Shown here piece by piece: positions 28,260 to 38,120 of a stretch of DNA of 64,000 nt. Under the pieces are notes generated by a model that was given only the letters and a program-made list of their open reading frames with translations, did no database searches and was not told the origin of the DNA. Position numbers and translations under genes: made by a program. How positions within the stretch are numbered: position 1 is the first letter of the stretch; every line of letters starts with the position of its first letter. Origin of the DNA: Geobacter sp. (GTDB lineage Bacteria > Desulfobacterota > Desulfuromonadia > Geobacterales > Geobacteraceae); assembly GCA_003574885.1 (NCBI GenBank), contig PJFC01000001.1, positions 496,001-560,000 of the forward strand, given 5' to 3'.

Positions 28260-29519
28260 ATGTTATTGAAATATGGTGATACGGCCTTTGACTGCGGGAT
28301 AGGCGAAGGCCGGCTGGCAGGTGTCATACGTGCTGTGGTGCCGGAGCCTGTCGCAGGCGCCGGGCAGCTGGTGAATGATGCTCTTGACCGGTGTGAAGAG
28401 TATCTGGCACTGTTCCAGCGGGGCGAGCGGGTGATTATCGTCACGTCGGACATTACCCGCCATACGGGGAGCGAGGTATATCTGCCGCTCCTCGTTGAAC
28501 GTCTGATCCGGGTAGGCATCAAGGAGAGCGACATCGAGATTGTCGTCGCCCTCGGTATCCACCGGAAGCAGACTGAAGCCGAGCATAAAAAGATAGTAGG
28601 CGCGCTTTACGGCCGGATCCGTGTCACGGACCACGACTGCGATGATCCGGGGAAACTGGTCTATCTGGGGAAGACCGGCAACGGGGTCGGCGTCGAGATA
28701 AACCGGCGCGTTGCCGAGGCGGACCGGGTGATCCTCACCGGCACAATCGGGTTTCATTATTTTGCCGGTTTCGGTGGCGGCCGGAAGGCCATCCTGCCGG
28801 GCGTCGCGAGCAGACAGGCGTGCATGGCCAGCCACTTCGCCGTACTAAATCCAGGGGAGGGGAGCGGCAGGAATCCCCGGGCGACCACCGGCAACTTGGA
28901 GGGGAATCCGGTCCATCAGGCCATGGAGGAGGCGTGCGCCATGGTGCAGCCGGCCTTCATCCTCAATACGGTCCTTTCTCCCGACAAGCGTATCGTTGCC
29001 GTCTTTGCCGGAGACTGGCGGGAAGCTTTCACGGCAGGCTGCCGTTACTATGCAGAACATTTCACCTGCCGTCTCGCCGCCCCGGCCGACCTGGTGGTGG
29101 TATCCTGCGGCGGGTTTCCCAAGGACATCAACTTCATCCAGGCCCACAAGTCCATGGAGTACGGGAGCCAGGCATTGCGGGAGGGGGGCGTTCTCGTCCT
29201 TCTGGCCGAGTGCCGGGACGGGTACGGCAACGGCACCTTTTTCGACTGGTTCCGTCACAAGGAACTGCCGGAGTTCGAGGCGGCGCTCCGGCGCAATTAC
29301 GAGATCAACGGCCAGACCGCCTATTCAACCCTTTACAAGGCCCGGCGCTACCGGGTCATTCTCGTTTCCAGCCTTCCCCCCGAAGAGGTGCTGACCATGG
29401 GTATGACCCCTGCGGCGTCGCTGGATGAAGCGCTTGCCAGGGCGGAAGCGATGCTGCCGAAGGACTGTACGGCGTATGTCATTCCGGAAGGCGGAACGGT
29501 GCTGCCGGTGATTTCGTAG
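28260..29519 (+). CDS. larA: LarA-family nickel-dependent (lactate) racemase
   Basis: The product is 419 aa. Family blocks are SDITRHTG, GIHRKQTEAEH, FHYFAGFGGGRKAILPG and the SHFA segment. By spacing, H166, K176 and H192 correspond to H174, K184 and H200 of Lactiplantibacillus LarA; K184 is the residue that binds the nickel-pincer cofactor. LarA homologues racemise lactate or other 2-hydroxy acids, and substrate range varies. The neighbouring glcD and glcF favour lactate. The cofactor genes larB, larC and larE are not nearby. It is divergent from hppA. Confidence 0.9.
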   Translation: MLLKYGDTAFDCGIGEGRLAGVIRAVVPEPVAGAGQLVNDALDRCEEYLALFQRGERVIIVTSDITRHTGSEVYLPLLVERLIRVGIKESDIEIVVALGIHRKQTEAEHKKIVGALYGRIRVTDHDCDDPGKLVYLGKTGNGVGVEINRRVAEADRVILTGTIGFHYFAGFGGGRKAILPGVASRQACMASHFAVLNPGEGSGRNPRATTGNLEGNPVHQAMEEACAMVQPAFILNTVLSPDKRIVAVFAGDWREAFTAGCRYYAEHFTCRLAAPADLVVVSCGGFPKDINFIQAHKSMEYGSQALREGGVLVLLAECRDGYGNGTFFDWFRHKELPEFEAALRRNYEINGQTAYSTLYKARRYRVILVSSLPPEEVLTMGMTPAASLDEALARAEAMLPKDCTAYVIPEGGTVLPVIS

Positions 29520-29585
29520 GTGCGCGGTTCCCGCCCCCTGGGTAGGAGAACCCTGCCCCTATATTTTTGATCAGAAAGAGACGCT

Positions 29586-30968
29586 ATGCTTGATGAACGT
29601 ATCATCCAGAGTTTGAAAGACATCGTCGGGACGGAGAATGTGGCCACCGAAGCCCAGGACCTTCTCTGCTACTCCTACGATGCCACCCAGATGGAGTTTC
29701 TTCCCGATGTGGTGGTCTATCCGGGGAGCGCAGAGGAAATCTCACGGATGCTCAGACTTGCCAACAGCGAACATATCCCGGTCTTCCCCCGGGGAGCGGG
29801 AAGCGGGTTCTCCGGCGGCAGCCTGGCCAAGGGGGGAGGGATAGCCCTCGTTACCACCCGCCTCAACCGCATCCTTCGCATCGATCAGGAAAATCTTCTC
29901 GCCGAAGTGGAACCGGGTGTGGTGACGGAACATTTTCAGCAGGAAGTGGAGAAGCTTGGCCTCTTCTATCCTCCCGATCCCGCATCCCTCAAGTTTTCCA
30001 CCCTGGGGGGGAACGTCTCCGAAAACGCCGGCGGCCCCCGGGCCGTCAAGTACGGCGTTACCCGCGACTTCGTCATGGGGCTGGAGGTGGTCCTCCCTGC
30101 GGGGGACATCATCCGGACCGGTGGCGAAACCTACAAGGGCGTCGTGGGATATGACCTCACCCGTCTCATCGTCGGTTCCGAGGGGACTCTTGGGGTGGTC
30201 ACCAAGATCATCTTCAAGCTCCTCCCCTATCCGGAAGCGAAGAAGACCATGCTTACCACCTTCGATTCCATCGACGGCGCGGCGCGGGCGGTTTCCACCA
30301 TCATCAAAAACAAGATCATTCCTACGACACTGGAATTCATGGATTACGCCACACTCCAGTGCGTCGACCGGCGGTTCAGCCTGGGTTTGCCGGCTGAGGC
30401 CCGGGCGGTGCTCCTCATCGAGGTGGACGGCGACCGGGATCTGATCGAAAAACAGGCGGCAAAAATCCACGAGGTGATCAAGCCCCTGGGGCTCGTGGAA
30501 TTCAAGGTGGCAAAGGACGCCGCCGAGTCCGAGGCTCTCTGGAAGGTGCGGCGGCTTGTTTCTCCGTCCCTGCGCGACGTTAACCCGGACAAGTACAATG
30601 AAGACATCGTCGTCCCCCGGAGCAAAGTCCCCGACGTCATCCGGCGCATCGAACAGATCCAGAAGAAGTACGACATCCCCATCGTCAATTTCGGCCACGC
30701 GGGGGACGGCAACATCCATGTCAACATCATGATCGACAAGGCGGTGCCGGGGATGGAGGAGAAGGCCCACGAGGCTATCGCCGAGGTCTTCAAGGCTGCC
30801 CTCGACCTGGGGGGTACCATGTCGGGGGAGCACGGCGTCGGGCTTTCCAAGCAGCCGTTCATCCCGCTGGAGCTGTCGCCGACCCAGATAGCTACCATGC
30901 AGGCGATCAAGAAGGCCCTGGATCCGAACAACATACTGAATCCCGGCAAAATGTTCCCCGCAGGATAA
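29586..30968 (+). CDS. glcD: FAD-linked 2-hydroxyacid dehydrogenase (glycolate oxidase/D-lactate dehydrogenase GlcD type)
   Basis: The product is 460 aa. The PCMH-type FAD domain has FPRGAGSGFSGGSL and GGNVSENAGGPRAVKYG; the C-terminal domain ends GGTMSGEHGVGLSKQPF...DPNNILNPGKMF, typical of GlcD and D-lactate dehydrogenases. It should oxidise D-lactate or glycolate and pass electrons to the Fe-S protein encoded next. It lies 66 bases after larA, which would let the cell use both lactate enantiomers. Confidence 0.93.
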   Translation: MLDERIIQSLKDIVGTENVATEAQDLLCYSYDATQMEFLPDVVVYPGSAEEISRMLRLANSEHIPVFPRGAGSGFSGGSLAKGGGIALVTTRLNRILRIDQENLLAEVEPGVVTEHFQQEVEKLGLFYPPDPASLKFSTLGGNVSENAGGPRAVKYGVTRDFVMGLEVVLPAGDIIRTGGETYKGVVGYDLTRLIVGSEGTLGVVTKIIFKLLPYPEAKKTMLTTFDSIDGAARAVSTIIKNKIIPTTLEFMDYATLQCVDRRFSLGLPAEARAVLLIEVDGDRDLIEKQAAKIHEVIKPLGLVEFKVAKDAAESEALWKVRRLVSPSLRDVNPDKYNEDIVVPRSKVPDVIRRIEQIQKKYDIPIVNFGHAGDGNIHVNIMIDKAVPGMEEKAHEAIAEVFKAALDLGGTMSGEHGVGLSKQPFIPLELSPTQIATMQAIKKALDPNNILNPGKMFPAG

Positions 30969-31011
30969 GACACGCTTTTGGCGCCATAAAGCGGGTTTGC
31001 GTTCGGTCTTT

Positions 31012-31082
31012 CCTTGTGCGGCGTAGCGCTGCTACGCCTCCGCGGATGCCCTCCGCAACCCCCACTCTGGCATTCAAAATCG
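31012..31082 (+). repeat. Intergenic repeat related to the hypCD-flanking element
   Basis: CTTGTGCGGCGTAGC, a short loop, GCTACGCCTCCGCG and a CCCTC...AAAATCG tail parallel the layout of the element at 22049-22132 in plus-strand reading, though its right flank has diverged. It lies between glcD and glcF. Confidence 0.6.
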
Positions 31083-31116
31083 TGCCTTAACTGGGTTGAA
31101 TCGCAACGCATCATGA

Positions 31117-32397
31117 ATGAAAAAAGGCTTGATTGTGGACCCTTTGAAACGAGTAGAACAAGAACTGAAGAAGTGTGTCAAGTGCGGGGCCTGTAGGGCG
31201 CATTGTCCGGCGTTTGCCGCCTGGCAGCGGGAGCCGGCGGCGGCCCGTGGTAAAGTGGCACTGGCGCAGCACCTGATGAAACAGGACATCGAACTGGATG
31301 ACCAGACGTATCTGGCCATGTCCAAGTGCCTACTCTGCGGCAGCTGCGTGGAGAAGTGTCCCAACGAGGTGCCGACCGACGAGATCGTTATCGCGGCCCG
31401 GGAGGCGCTGGCCGAGCGACGAGGCTTGACTACCTTCCACCAGGCAGTGGGGCGGGTCATCCGGAACCGCAAGCTGATGAACTTCGGGGCTCTGGCGGCC
31501 GCCATCCTGGGGCCCCTTTTCTTTCGCAAGGTCCCAGCCACGTCGGGGCTGCGGCTCCGCTTTCCCCTTCCCTTCGTGGGGGGTAAGCGCCATATTCCCC
31601 AGCTGGCGAAGAAGCCGTTCCTTAACCGTCATCCCGAGGTGATCCAGGGGGAGCCGGGAAAGCCGCGCATCGTCTTTTTCGTCGGCTGCATGACCAACTT
31701 TGTCTACACTGAAGTGGGGGAGGCTGCTCTGGCTCTCTTCCGGCACCTGGGGTGCACGGTCATCATTCCGAAGGATCAGCAGTGCTGCGGCCTGCCCGGA
31801 ATGTCCGGCGGCGATCTGGCGACGGTACGGGAACTGGCGGTGAAGAACCTTGCTGCCCTCGAGAAATACGAGGCCGACTACATCATGACCGCCTGCGCCA
31901 CCTGTGGCGGGGCGCTCCACAAATTCTACCCGCTTGTGGTGGGGAAAAGAAATCCCGACCTCCTGGCACGGCTCAAGGCCATTGCCGGGAAGACCGTCGA
32001 TGCCGCCCAGCTTCTGCAGCAGCTCGGCCTGAATCCGGCGGAGACCGGTGCCGGGGAAGCGGTTACCATCACCTACCACGACCCATGCCACCTTCGTACG
32101 CGCGGAATCACGCGACAGCCGCGGGAGTTGCTCCAAGGTACGCCAGGGGTTGAACTGACCGAGATGGAGGGGGCCGACAAGTGCTGCGGTCTGGGGGGAA
32201 CCTTCAACGTCTACCACTACGACATGTCCCTCAAAATCAATGCCGGCAAGAGTGAAGCCATTCAGAATACGGGTGCCGAGGTGGTGGTGACCGGCTGTCC
32301 CGGCTGCATGATGCAGTTGTCCGACGGCCTCAAGCAGGTAGGGGCACGGACCAGGGTTATGCATACCCTTGAAATCCTGGCCCGCAAACTTCGCTAG
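31117..32397 (+). CDS. glcF: Fe-S oxidoreductase subunit (GlcF-like, CCG domains)
   Basis: The product is 426 aa. Two N-terminal 4Fe-4S motifs (CVKCGACRAHCP and CLLCGSCVEKCP) are followed by two cysteine-rich CCG domains (QQCCGLPG and DKCCGLGG), the GlcF/heterodisulfide-reductase-D-like layout. It would carry electrons from GlcD to the quinone pool. Starts are uncertain: ATG 31117 has a poor ribosome site, and an in-frame GTG at 31135 is preceded by AAAAGG at a reasonable distance. A repeat element lies just upstream. Confidence 0.92.
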   Translation: MKKGLIVDPLKRVEQELKKCVKCGACRAHCPAFAAWQREPAAARGKVALAQHLMKQDIELDDQTYLAMSKCLLCGSCVEKCPNEVPTDEIVIAAREALAERRGLTTFHQAVGRVIRNRKLMNFGALAAAILGPLFFRKVPATSGLRLRFPLPFVGGKRHIPQLAKKPFLNRHPEVIQGEPGKPRIVFFVGCMTNFVYTEVGEAALALFRHLGCTVIIPKDQQCCGLPGMSGGDLATVRELAVKNLAALEKYEADYIMTACATCGGALHKFYPLVVGKRNPDLLARLKAIAGKTVDAAQLLQQLGLNPAETGAGEAVTITYHDPCHLRTRGITRQPRELLQGTPGVELTEMEGADKCCGLGGTFNVYHYDMSLKINAGKSEAIQNTGAEVVVTGCPGCMMQLSDGLKQVGARTRVMHTLEILARKLR

Positions 32398-32551
32398 CTC
32401 AACCGGTTTAACTCTTAATTGTGACAAGCTGTTTTGTTTTTCGCTTAACCCTCGGCTCGCATGACCGTGAACAGAGCAAAACAGAGATAAAATACCTCGT
32501 CAAAACAGGCTGTTTCACTCTGCGAAATTTATGTTTGATAAAAATTTTTTA

Positions 32552-32597
32552 TTGACATTAGAAGTTGAAATAGTTTATCTATTACCGGGTAAAATAG
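32552..32597 (+). promoter_or_regulatory. Candidate promoter and operator of the XRE-cupin gene
   Basis: TTGACA at 32552-32557 is a consensus -35; 17-18 bases later TTATCT/TATCTA is a weak -10. Overlapping it, CTATTACCGGGTAAAATAG (32579-32597) is an imperfect palindrome around ACCGGGT, a plausible autoregulatory site for the regulator encoded 39 bases downstream. The region is very AT-rich compared with its surroundings. Confidence 0.5.
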
Positions 32598-32635
32598 AAA
32601 CTAGTTTTATTTTATCGTTTATAGGTGGAGATTAA

Positions 32636-33199
32636 ATGACCGATTACAACATCGGCGCCAAAATAAAAAAACTCCGGCTTGCAAAGAAAATGACCCTCCA
32701 GGCGGTTGCCAGGGAGACCGGTTTTTCGCCTGCCCTGATCTCGCAGATCGAAAACAATAACGTCTCTCCTCCCATAGCCACTCTGTCAAAAATCGCCAAG
32801 TTTTTTGACGTCAAGATCGGACTCTTCTTCAACGAGGACGAGGAAGAGTGTCGCTACGAAGTGGTGCGCAAGGGTGAGCGCAAGGTCATCCCCCGAGTGA
32901 TCTCCCGGGCCGGCACCAGCCAGGGCTACTCTTACGAATCCCTGTCGTTCCGCAAGCAGAACAAAAAAATGGAGCCCTTTTTCCTGACCGTGACGGAAAG
33001 GACCGCCGAAGAGAACACCTACAGCCATGATGGCGAGGAGTTCCTCTTTATCATGAAGGGTGTAGCGGAAATGCTGCTGGATGATGAGCGTGTCACACTG
33101 CAGGAAGGGGATTGTGTCTACTTTGATTCGTCTATGAAGCACCGCCTTCTGTCAAAGGATGGCTCAGAGGTGCAGGTGCTGGCGGTCGTTACGCGATAG
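32636..33199 (+). CDS. XRE-family regulator with C-terminal cupin domain
   Basis: The product is 187 aa. An HTH_3 domain (about residues 7-62, with ALISQIENNNVSPPIATLSKIA) is joined to a cupin_2 effector domain (about 110-185, with YSHDGEEFLFIMKGVAEMLLDD and EGDCVYFDSSMKHRL). Such regulators sense small ligands and often control the neighbouring catabolic genes. Here the propionyl/methylmalonyl-CoA genes follow on the same strand, and the lactate genes precede. A GGTGGAG ribosome site lies 6 bases upstream of ATG. Confidence 0.92.
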   Translation: MTDYNIGAKIKKLRLAKKMTLQAVARETGFSPALISQIENNNVSPPIATLSKIAKFFDVKIGLFFNEDEEECRYEVVRKGERKVIPRVISRAGTSQGYSYESLSFRKQNKKMEPFFLTVTERTAEENTYSHDGEEFLFIMKGVAEMLLDDERVTLQEGDCVYFDSSMKHRLLSKDGSEVQVLAVVTR

Positions 33200-33368
33200 C
33201 AGAAAACTCGAAGTTCACTCATTCAACGTTCCCGCGTTGAGCGCCCCATGCCACTCCTCTGGTTTCTTCCCTTCGAGAAGATGCGGATTGTCGGCAACCT
33301 GTAGAAAACAGACCTTTTAACCGATTCCCTTTGCAGTTATTATCCCATGTACCGGAAGGATGGCTGAG

Positions 33369-35093
33369 ATGTCTAAAAAAGCGATACAACCATCATTGAA
33401 GAACCCCTTTTCGCCTGAAAAAGTTGTAGATTTCACCATACCGGGAGAAATACCCGGAAAAAAGGGTGGCTATGAGGAGGCGATGAAGGAGGGGCATGAC
33501 CTGATCGAGCGTCCGATCAAGTCTGTCAGTATTGCCCAGATCGAGAAGCAGCACTTCAAGAAGAGGATGACCGTCTGGGAGCGGATCCGTGTGCTCAGCG
33601 AAAAAGAGCCCAACATCCTCTTCCAGAACTGGGGCAAGAATCTGGACGGTGCCTCGCTGGTGACCGGCATACTCAATATCAACGGACGTGACGTGGCTCT
33701 TTACGGCCACGACTTTACGGTACGGGCCGGCTCCATTGATGCCACCAACGGCCGCAAACTCGCACTTCTCTTCCAGATGGCAGGGGAAAAAGGGATCCCG
33801 GTCATCGGGATGAACGATTCGGCTGGTGCCTTTGTGCCGGCCGGGGTGGGCGGCCTGGACGGTTATGCCGAGGCGTTTACGGCGCTGCGCAAGATCAGTG
33901 GCGTAGTCCCCTCCATCATGTGCATGTTCGGCTTCAATGCCGGCGGTGGCTCCTACCTCCCCCGTCAGGGGAGCTTTGTCATTCAGCCGAACGATACGTT
34001 CTTTGGCCTGACCGGACCCGGCGTCGTCAAGTCGGTCCTGGGCGAGGACGTTACCCCCGAAGACCTGGGTGGCCCCAAGGTGCATGGTGCCTCCGGGGTT
34101 GCGGATCTGACGGTGGAAGATGAAGTGGGTGCCCTGCGGGCGGCGATCCAGCTTCTGAACTACATTCCCGACAACAACAGCGTCATGGCTCCCTTCCAGA
34201 AGACCAGCGATCCCCTTGATCGCAAGACCTGGGAGATCAATACCCTGCTGAAGAAATCCTTCAACTCGCCTACCGGTTTCAATACCCCCTTCGATGTCTC
34301 GATCATGATCCAGCAGATATGTGACCATGGCGATTACTTCGAGATCCAACCCGACCGGGCCCGCGAGGCGGTGACCGCCTTCGGTCGTCTCGGGGGAAAC
34401 GTGGTCGGTTTTGTTGCCAATAACAGCGCAGTCTCTTCAGGCCAGATCTCCGTGGATTCCGCCTACAAGATCGCTCGCTTCAACCGCTTCTGCAATATCT
34501 ACAACATACCGATCATCTTCATGGAAGACACTACCGGCTTCCTGCCGGGGCGCGAACAGGAGACCCGCGGCATCGTCCAGGCCGGCCGGGCCATGCTTGA
34601 TTCCATCGTCGATATCCGCACCCCGCGTATTCTGCTGATTATCCGGAACGCCTACGGCGGTGCCTACGCATCCTACAATAACTATCCTACCGGTGCTGAT
34701 CTGGTTCTGGCCCTTCCAACCACGCGTCTTGCTGTTATGGGACCGGCAGGGAAGGAGTTCGTTTACAAGGATGAGCTGCGCAAGATTCGTGGTGCCGCCA
34801 CCGAGAGGATCAAGCTGGGAGTTCAGGAGCGGGTTAATGCAGGGATGGATGCCGGTGAGGCCCGGAAGGACGCGGAGAAAGACGTTGCGGAATGGCTGAA
34901 GATCGAGGAAGCGGCACTGAATATGCGCTATGAAAAAGAGCTTATGAATCCGAAGGAAGGTCTGGCATTGGGCTCCATTTCGTCGCTTGTCATGCCCACC
35001 GACCTGCGCAAGGTCCTGGGAGAAAACATGAACTTCCTGCTCAGACACTACAAACCGGGGCCGATGCAGGCAATCCAGCGCGAGTTTCACTAA
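33369..35093 (+). CDS. Acyl-CoA carboxylase carboxyltransferase subunit (propionyl-/methylmalonyl-CoA type)
   Basis: The product is 574 aa from ATG 33369, which has GGAAGG 9 bases upstream; an ATG at 33360 abuts that site. Crotonase-fold carboxyltransferase blocks include [42 protein letters not shown] and [14 protein letters not shown]. It is about 60 residues longer than usual PccB proteins, with a longer N-terminus and a linker. It should move CO2 between biotin and propionyl-CoA together with the next gene product. Context (methylmalonyl-CoA mutase and epimerase downstream) supports propionyl-CoA as substrate. Confidence 0.88.
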   Translation: MSKKAIQPSLKNPFSPEKVVDFTIPGEIPGKKGGYEEAMKEGHDLIERPIKSVSIAQIEKQHFKKRMTVWERIRVLSEKEPNILFQNWGKNLDGASLVTGILNINGRDVALYGHDFTVRAGSIDATNGRKLALLFQMAGEKGIPVIGMNDSAGAFVPAGVGGLDGYAEAFTALRKISGVVPSIMCMFGFNAGGGSYLPRQGSFVIQPNDTFFGLTGPGVVKSVLGEDVTPEDLGGPKVHGASGVADLTVEDEVGALRAAIQLLNYIPDNNSVMAPFQKTSDPLDRKTWEINTLLKKSFNSPTGFNTPFDVSIMIQQICDHGDYFEIQPDRAREAVTAFGRLGGNVVGFVANNSAVSSGQISVDSAYKIARFNRFCNIYNIPIIFMEDTTGFLPGREQETRGIVQAGRAMLDSIVDIRTPRILLIIRNAYGGAYASYNNYPTGADLVLALPTTRLAVMGPAGKEFVYKDELRKIRGAATERIKLGVQERVNAGMDAGEARKDAEKDVAEWLKIEEAALNMRYEKELMNPKEGLALGSISSLVMPTDLRKVLGENMNFLLRHYKPGPMQAIQREFH

Positions 35094-35138
35094 GTATAGA
35101 ACTATATACCTAATTCGACGAATTGGAGATATCTACCC

Positions 35139-38039
35139 ATGCCACAAGCAGCCGATTATTACATGCACAACCCGCTGATCCACCGAGAGCGCCGTCTGGG
35201 CAAATCCACCTCAGAATGGGTGCGCTCTTTCTCCTGTGAAGACCTGAAGCCGCTGATCGTCTGCCGGGGCCCGATCCGCAAAGAAGCGATGGATGTTTAC
35301 CAGGAAATGGGGATTACCCACTTCGGAATCCTCCTTTCTGAGAAGGATTCCATAGTCTACCCCAATGCCCTTGCTCCTGAACTGCGCCAGCTGACCGACT
35401 CCCGTCGTGTCCACCGGGTGCCCGACTATACCGGTGCCAGCAAGGAAGAGCGGGTAGAGCGGATCAACCAGATCATCCAGATCGCCAAGGATAACGGTTA
35501 CGACTCGATCTTCGCCGGCTACGGTTTCATGGCCGAAGATGAAGAGTTCGTGGCGGCCATTGAAGCGGCCGGACTCAACTTTATCGGCCCCTGTGCCGCT
35601 ACCCAGGCCCGCGCCGGTAAGAAGGACGAGGCCAAGCGTACGGCACTGTCGGTGAATGTCAGTGTTACTCCCGGCGTGGACAACGTTACTGCCAGGACCC
35701 TCCTGAAAAAGCACCCGACCCGGGAGCAACTGCTGGCACTGGTCAAGGCCGAAGAACTGTCCTGCGACACTAAGCTGCTGAAGGATACCAAGCTTCCCCT
35801 CGAGACCCTGGCCGATCATATCCTGATGACCTCCTACGCCAAAGGGATCGACCTGTACTCCATAGAAGAGTTGTGTGCCCAGGTCGAGACAGAGGTTGCC
35901 GAACTGTTCCGCAAGCATCCCAAAAGTCGTTTCCGGCTGAAGGCTATCGGCGGTGGCGGCGGCAAGGGGCAGCGAATTCTGGGTGCGTCGCTCCTTGCGG
36001 CGAAGAATGCTGACGAGAAAATGATCGCGAAGGCGGCCGCAGAAGCCCCGACCCTTGTGCGTGAAGTCCTTAATGAGGTCAAGGCCAATGGGGTGGGCGA
36101 CAACAAGAACGTCCTGATCGAGCTGAATATCGAACAGACCCGCCACAACGAGATCCAGCTCCTGGGGAACGGTGAGTGGTGCGTCTCCCTAGGAGGGCGT
36201 GATTGCTCCCTGCAGATGCACGAGCAGAAGCTGCTTGAGGTTTCCGTTACCCAGGAAGGACTGCTGGCAGCCATCGAAAAGGCCAGGTCTGCCGGCAGGA
36301 AAGAAGAGGTCAAGGCTCTCGAGAGCGACCTGAAGGTCCTCAAGCGGATGGAAGAAGAGTCGGCCCGCTTCGGTGAGGCGGTTGGGCTGGACTCCGCCTC
36401 CACCTTCGAGTGCATCGTGGACCGTGACCGCCACTACTTTATGGAGGTCAACACCAGGATCCAGGTGGAGCACCGGGTGACCGAACTCTGTTACTCCCTC
36501 AAGTTCACCAACCCCAAGGATAAGAACGATTTCTTCATCGTTGAGTCCCTAGTTGAGGCCATGGCCCTCCTGGCCCGCCACAAACAGCGTCTGCCCAAGC
36601 CGGAGAGGGTTGTCCGTTTCAACGCCTCGGTCGAGGCCCGACTGAACGCAACCGACCATTCTCTTTCTCCCCATGCCGGTGGCATGGTCCGTTACTGGTC
36701 CAAGCCGATCAAGGGGGAGGTGCGTGATGACCAGGGGATCAGCATGGTTAATCCCGACACCGGCCTGTTCGTGAAGTACAAAGTGGCCGGTGCCTATGAC
36801 TCCAATATCGCCCTGCTGCTCACCAAGGGGGAGGACCGCCTGCGCAGTTACGAGCGCCTTTCCGAAGTGCTGCGCAGCACCACCCTTCGGGGGAGTTCCC
36901 TGGCCACCAACCTTGAGTTCCACTATGGCCTGGTTAACTGGTTCCTGGGGCGTAACGTCAATGCCAAGCCCACCACCCGCTTCGTCGTTCCTTACCTGAC
37001 CCTGGTGGGTACCCTCAAGGAAGAGGCAAACAAGCTGGATGTGGTCTATGCCTTCATACAGATGAAAAAACACTACGCCAAAATGGTTACTGAGCAGTAT
37101 GCCGGCCAACCGGACATGTGCGCCCGCGAACTGAAAAACATCGCGGCCATCCTGGATCGCAAAGGAACCCTGCTTACCCGTCCCATGGCGCGCCTACTGG
37201 ATGATCCCCATCTGCTTTCCGGCTGGCTTTCCATGAACACCAAGAATTTTCGCATCGACAAGGGAAAGGTGATCTGGCTGCGTAACCCGCTCGGCGTGCT
37301 GAACGAGACCTACGAATACCTGCACATGAGCTATCGTCCCCACAAGCCGGCAGCAGAGATCATCTGGGATCACGACAATGAACTGCTCCAGCAGTCGCTG
37401 CATTTCTACCGTACCCTGCGGGAGAAATTCGGTTTTGAGCGGGATGAGTATTTCAAGCTCAATGAAGTTTTGAATAAGGAGAAGCCGCAGGGGGGGTTTG
37501 ATGTCGAGATGTGGGACCGGATTCGCTCGGCTCATTATGGTTACGAATGTGGACTGGAACTGCTTGGTATGCTGTTTCTGATCGGTGGAAACACCAACTT
37601 CTGGGATATGTGCGTACAGGATGACCTGGAAGTGGTGATCCCCGATTATCTCACCGACCTCGATCTCCAGGCCCGGATGAAAAAGATCCTGGTGCCGCCA
37701 CCGGCCACCAAGGCCGACGAAATCGTTGCGGTCTGCGGCGGGATGTACTACGCCCAGGAGGCACCGGGGCTCCCCGCCTTTATCAGCGAAGGAATGCACT
37801 TCGAGAAGGATCAGCCCCTGTATATCATCGAAGTCATGAAGATGTTCAACACCATCAGGGCTCCCTTTTCCGGCACTATCGACAAGATACTGATTGAAGG
37901 CGGAGACGGGACCATCGTGCAAAAAGGTCAGCCGCTCTTCAAGATCACTCCGGATGAGAAATTCGTCGAAGTCGATCCCAAGCTGATTGAAAAGGCAAAG
38001 CGTGAGCGGACCCTTGATTACCTTAAGGCGGTACTCTAG
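35139..38039 (+). CDS. Biotin carboxylase / biotin-carrier fusion, enlarged form
   Basis: The product is 966 aa. An N-terminal biotin carboxylase is seen in the preATP-grasp segment (KPLIVCRGPIRKEAMDVYQEMG), GFMAEDEEF, RLKAIGGGGGKGQR, and the catalytic FMEVNTRIQVEHRVTE. The C-terminal lipoyl-like domain ends with biotinylation site EVMKM (Lys about 901). It is about 300 residues longer than PccA: there is an insertion of about 55 residues before the glycine-rich loop, and a long unassigned middle (about 560-850). It presumably supplies carboxybiotin to the upstream carboxyltransferase, but the substrate is inferred from neighbours. Confidence 0.85.
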   Translation: MPQAADYYMHNPLIHRERRLGKSTSEWVRSFSCEDLKPLIVCRGPIRKEAMDVYQEMGITHFGILLSEKDSIVYPNALAPELRQLTDSRRVHRVPDYTGASKEERVERINQIIQIAKDNGYDSIFAGYGFMAEDEEFVAAIEAAGLNFIGPCAATQARAGKKDEAKRTALSVNVSVTPGVDNVTARTLLKKHPTREQLLALVKAEELSCDTKLLKDTKLPLETLADHILMTSYAKGIDLYSIEELCAQVETEVAELFRKHPKSRFRLKAIGGGGGKGQRILGASLLAAKNADEKMIAKAAAEAPTLVREVLNEVKANGVGDNKNVLIELNIEQTRHNEIQLLGNGEWCVSLGGRDCSLQMHEQKLLEVSVTQEGLLAAIEKARSAGRKEEVKALESDLKVLKRMEEESARFGEAVGLDSASTFECIVDRDRHYFMEVNTRIQVEHRVTELCYSLKFTNPKDKNDFFIVESLVEAMALLARHKQRLPKPERVVRFNASVEARLNATDHSLSPHAGGMVRYWSKPIKGEVRDDQGISMVNPDTGLFVKYKVAGAYDSNIALLLTKGEDRLRSYERLSEVLRSTTLRGSSLATNLEFHYGLVNWFLGRNVNAKPTTRFVVPYLTLVGTLKEEANKLDVVYAFIQMKKHYAKMVTEQYAGQPDMCARELKNIAAILDRKGTLLTRPMARLLDDPHLLSGWLSMNTKNFRIDKGKVIWLRNPLGVLNETYEYLHMSYRPHKPAAEIIWDHDNELLQQSLHFYRTLREKFGFERDEYFKLNEVLNKEKPQGGFDVEMWDRIRSAHYGYECGLELLGMLFLIGGNTNFWDMCVQDDLEVVIPDYLTDLDLQARMKKILVPPPATKADEIVAVCGGMYYAQEAPGLPAFISEGMHFEKDQPLYIIEVMKMFNTIRAPFSGTIDKILIEGGDGTIVQKGQPLFKITPDEKFVEVDPKLIEKAKRERTLDYLKAVL

Positions 38040-38069
38040 CCACCTGCGCTGAAATGAAGCGATAACCCC

Positions 38070-38097
38070 GTAGGGGCGACTGGAAAGTCGCCCCTAC
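38070..38097. repeat. Perfect 12-bp hairpin repeat of the GTAGGGGC type
   Basis: GTAGGGGCGACT, loop GGAA, AGTCGCCCCTAC. A degenerate half of the same sequence occurs at about 24861-24880. No T-run follows, so it is more like a REP-type palindrome within the operon than a terminator. Confidence 0.65.
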
Positions 38098-38120
38098 ATC
38101 TGCATATGGAGAGTGAACTT

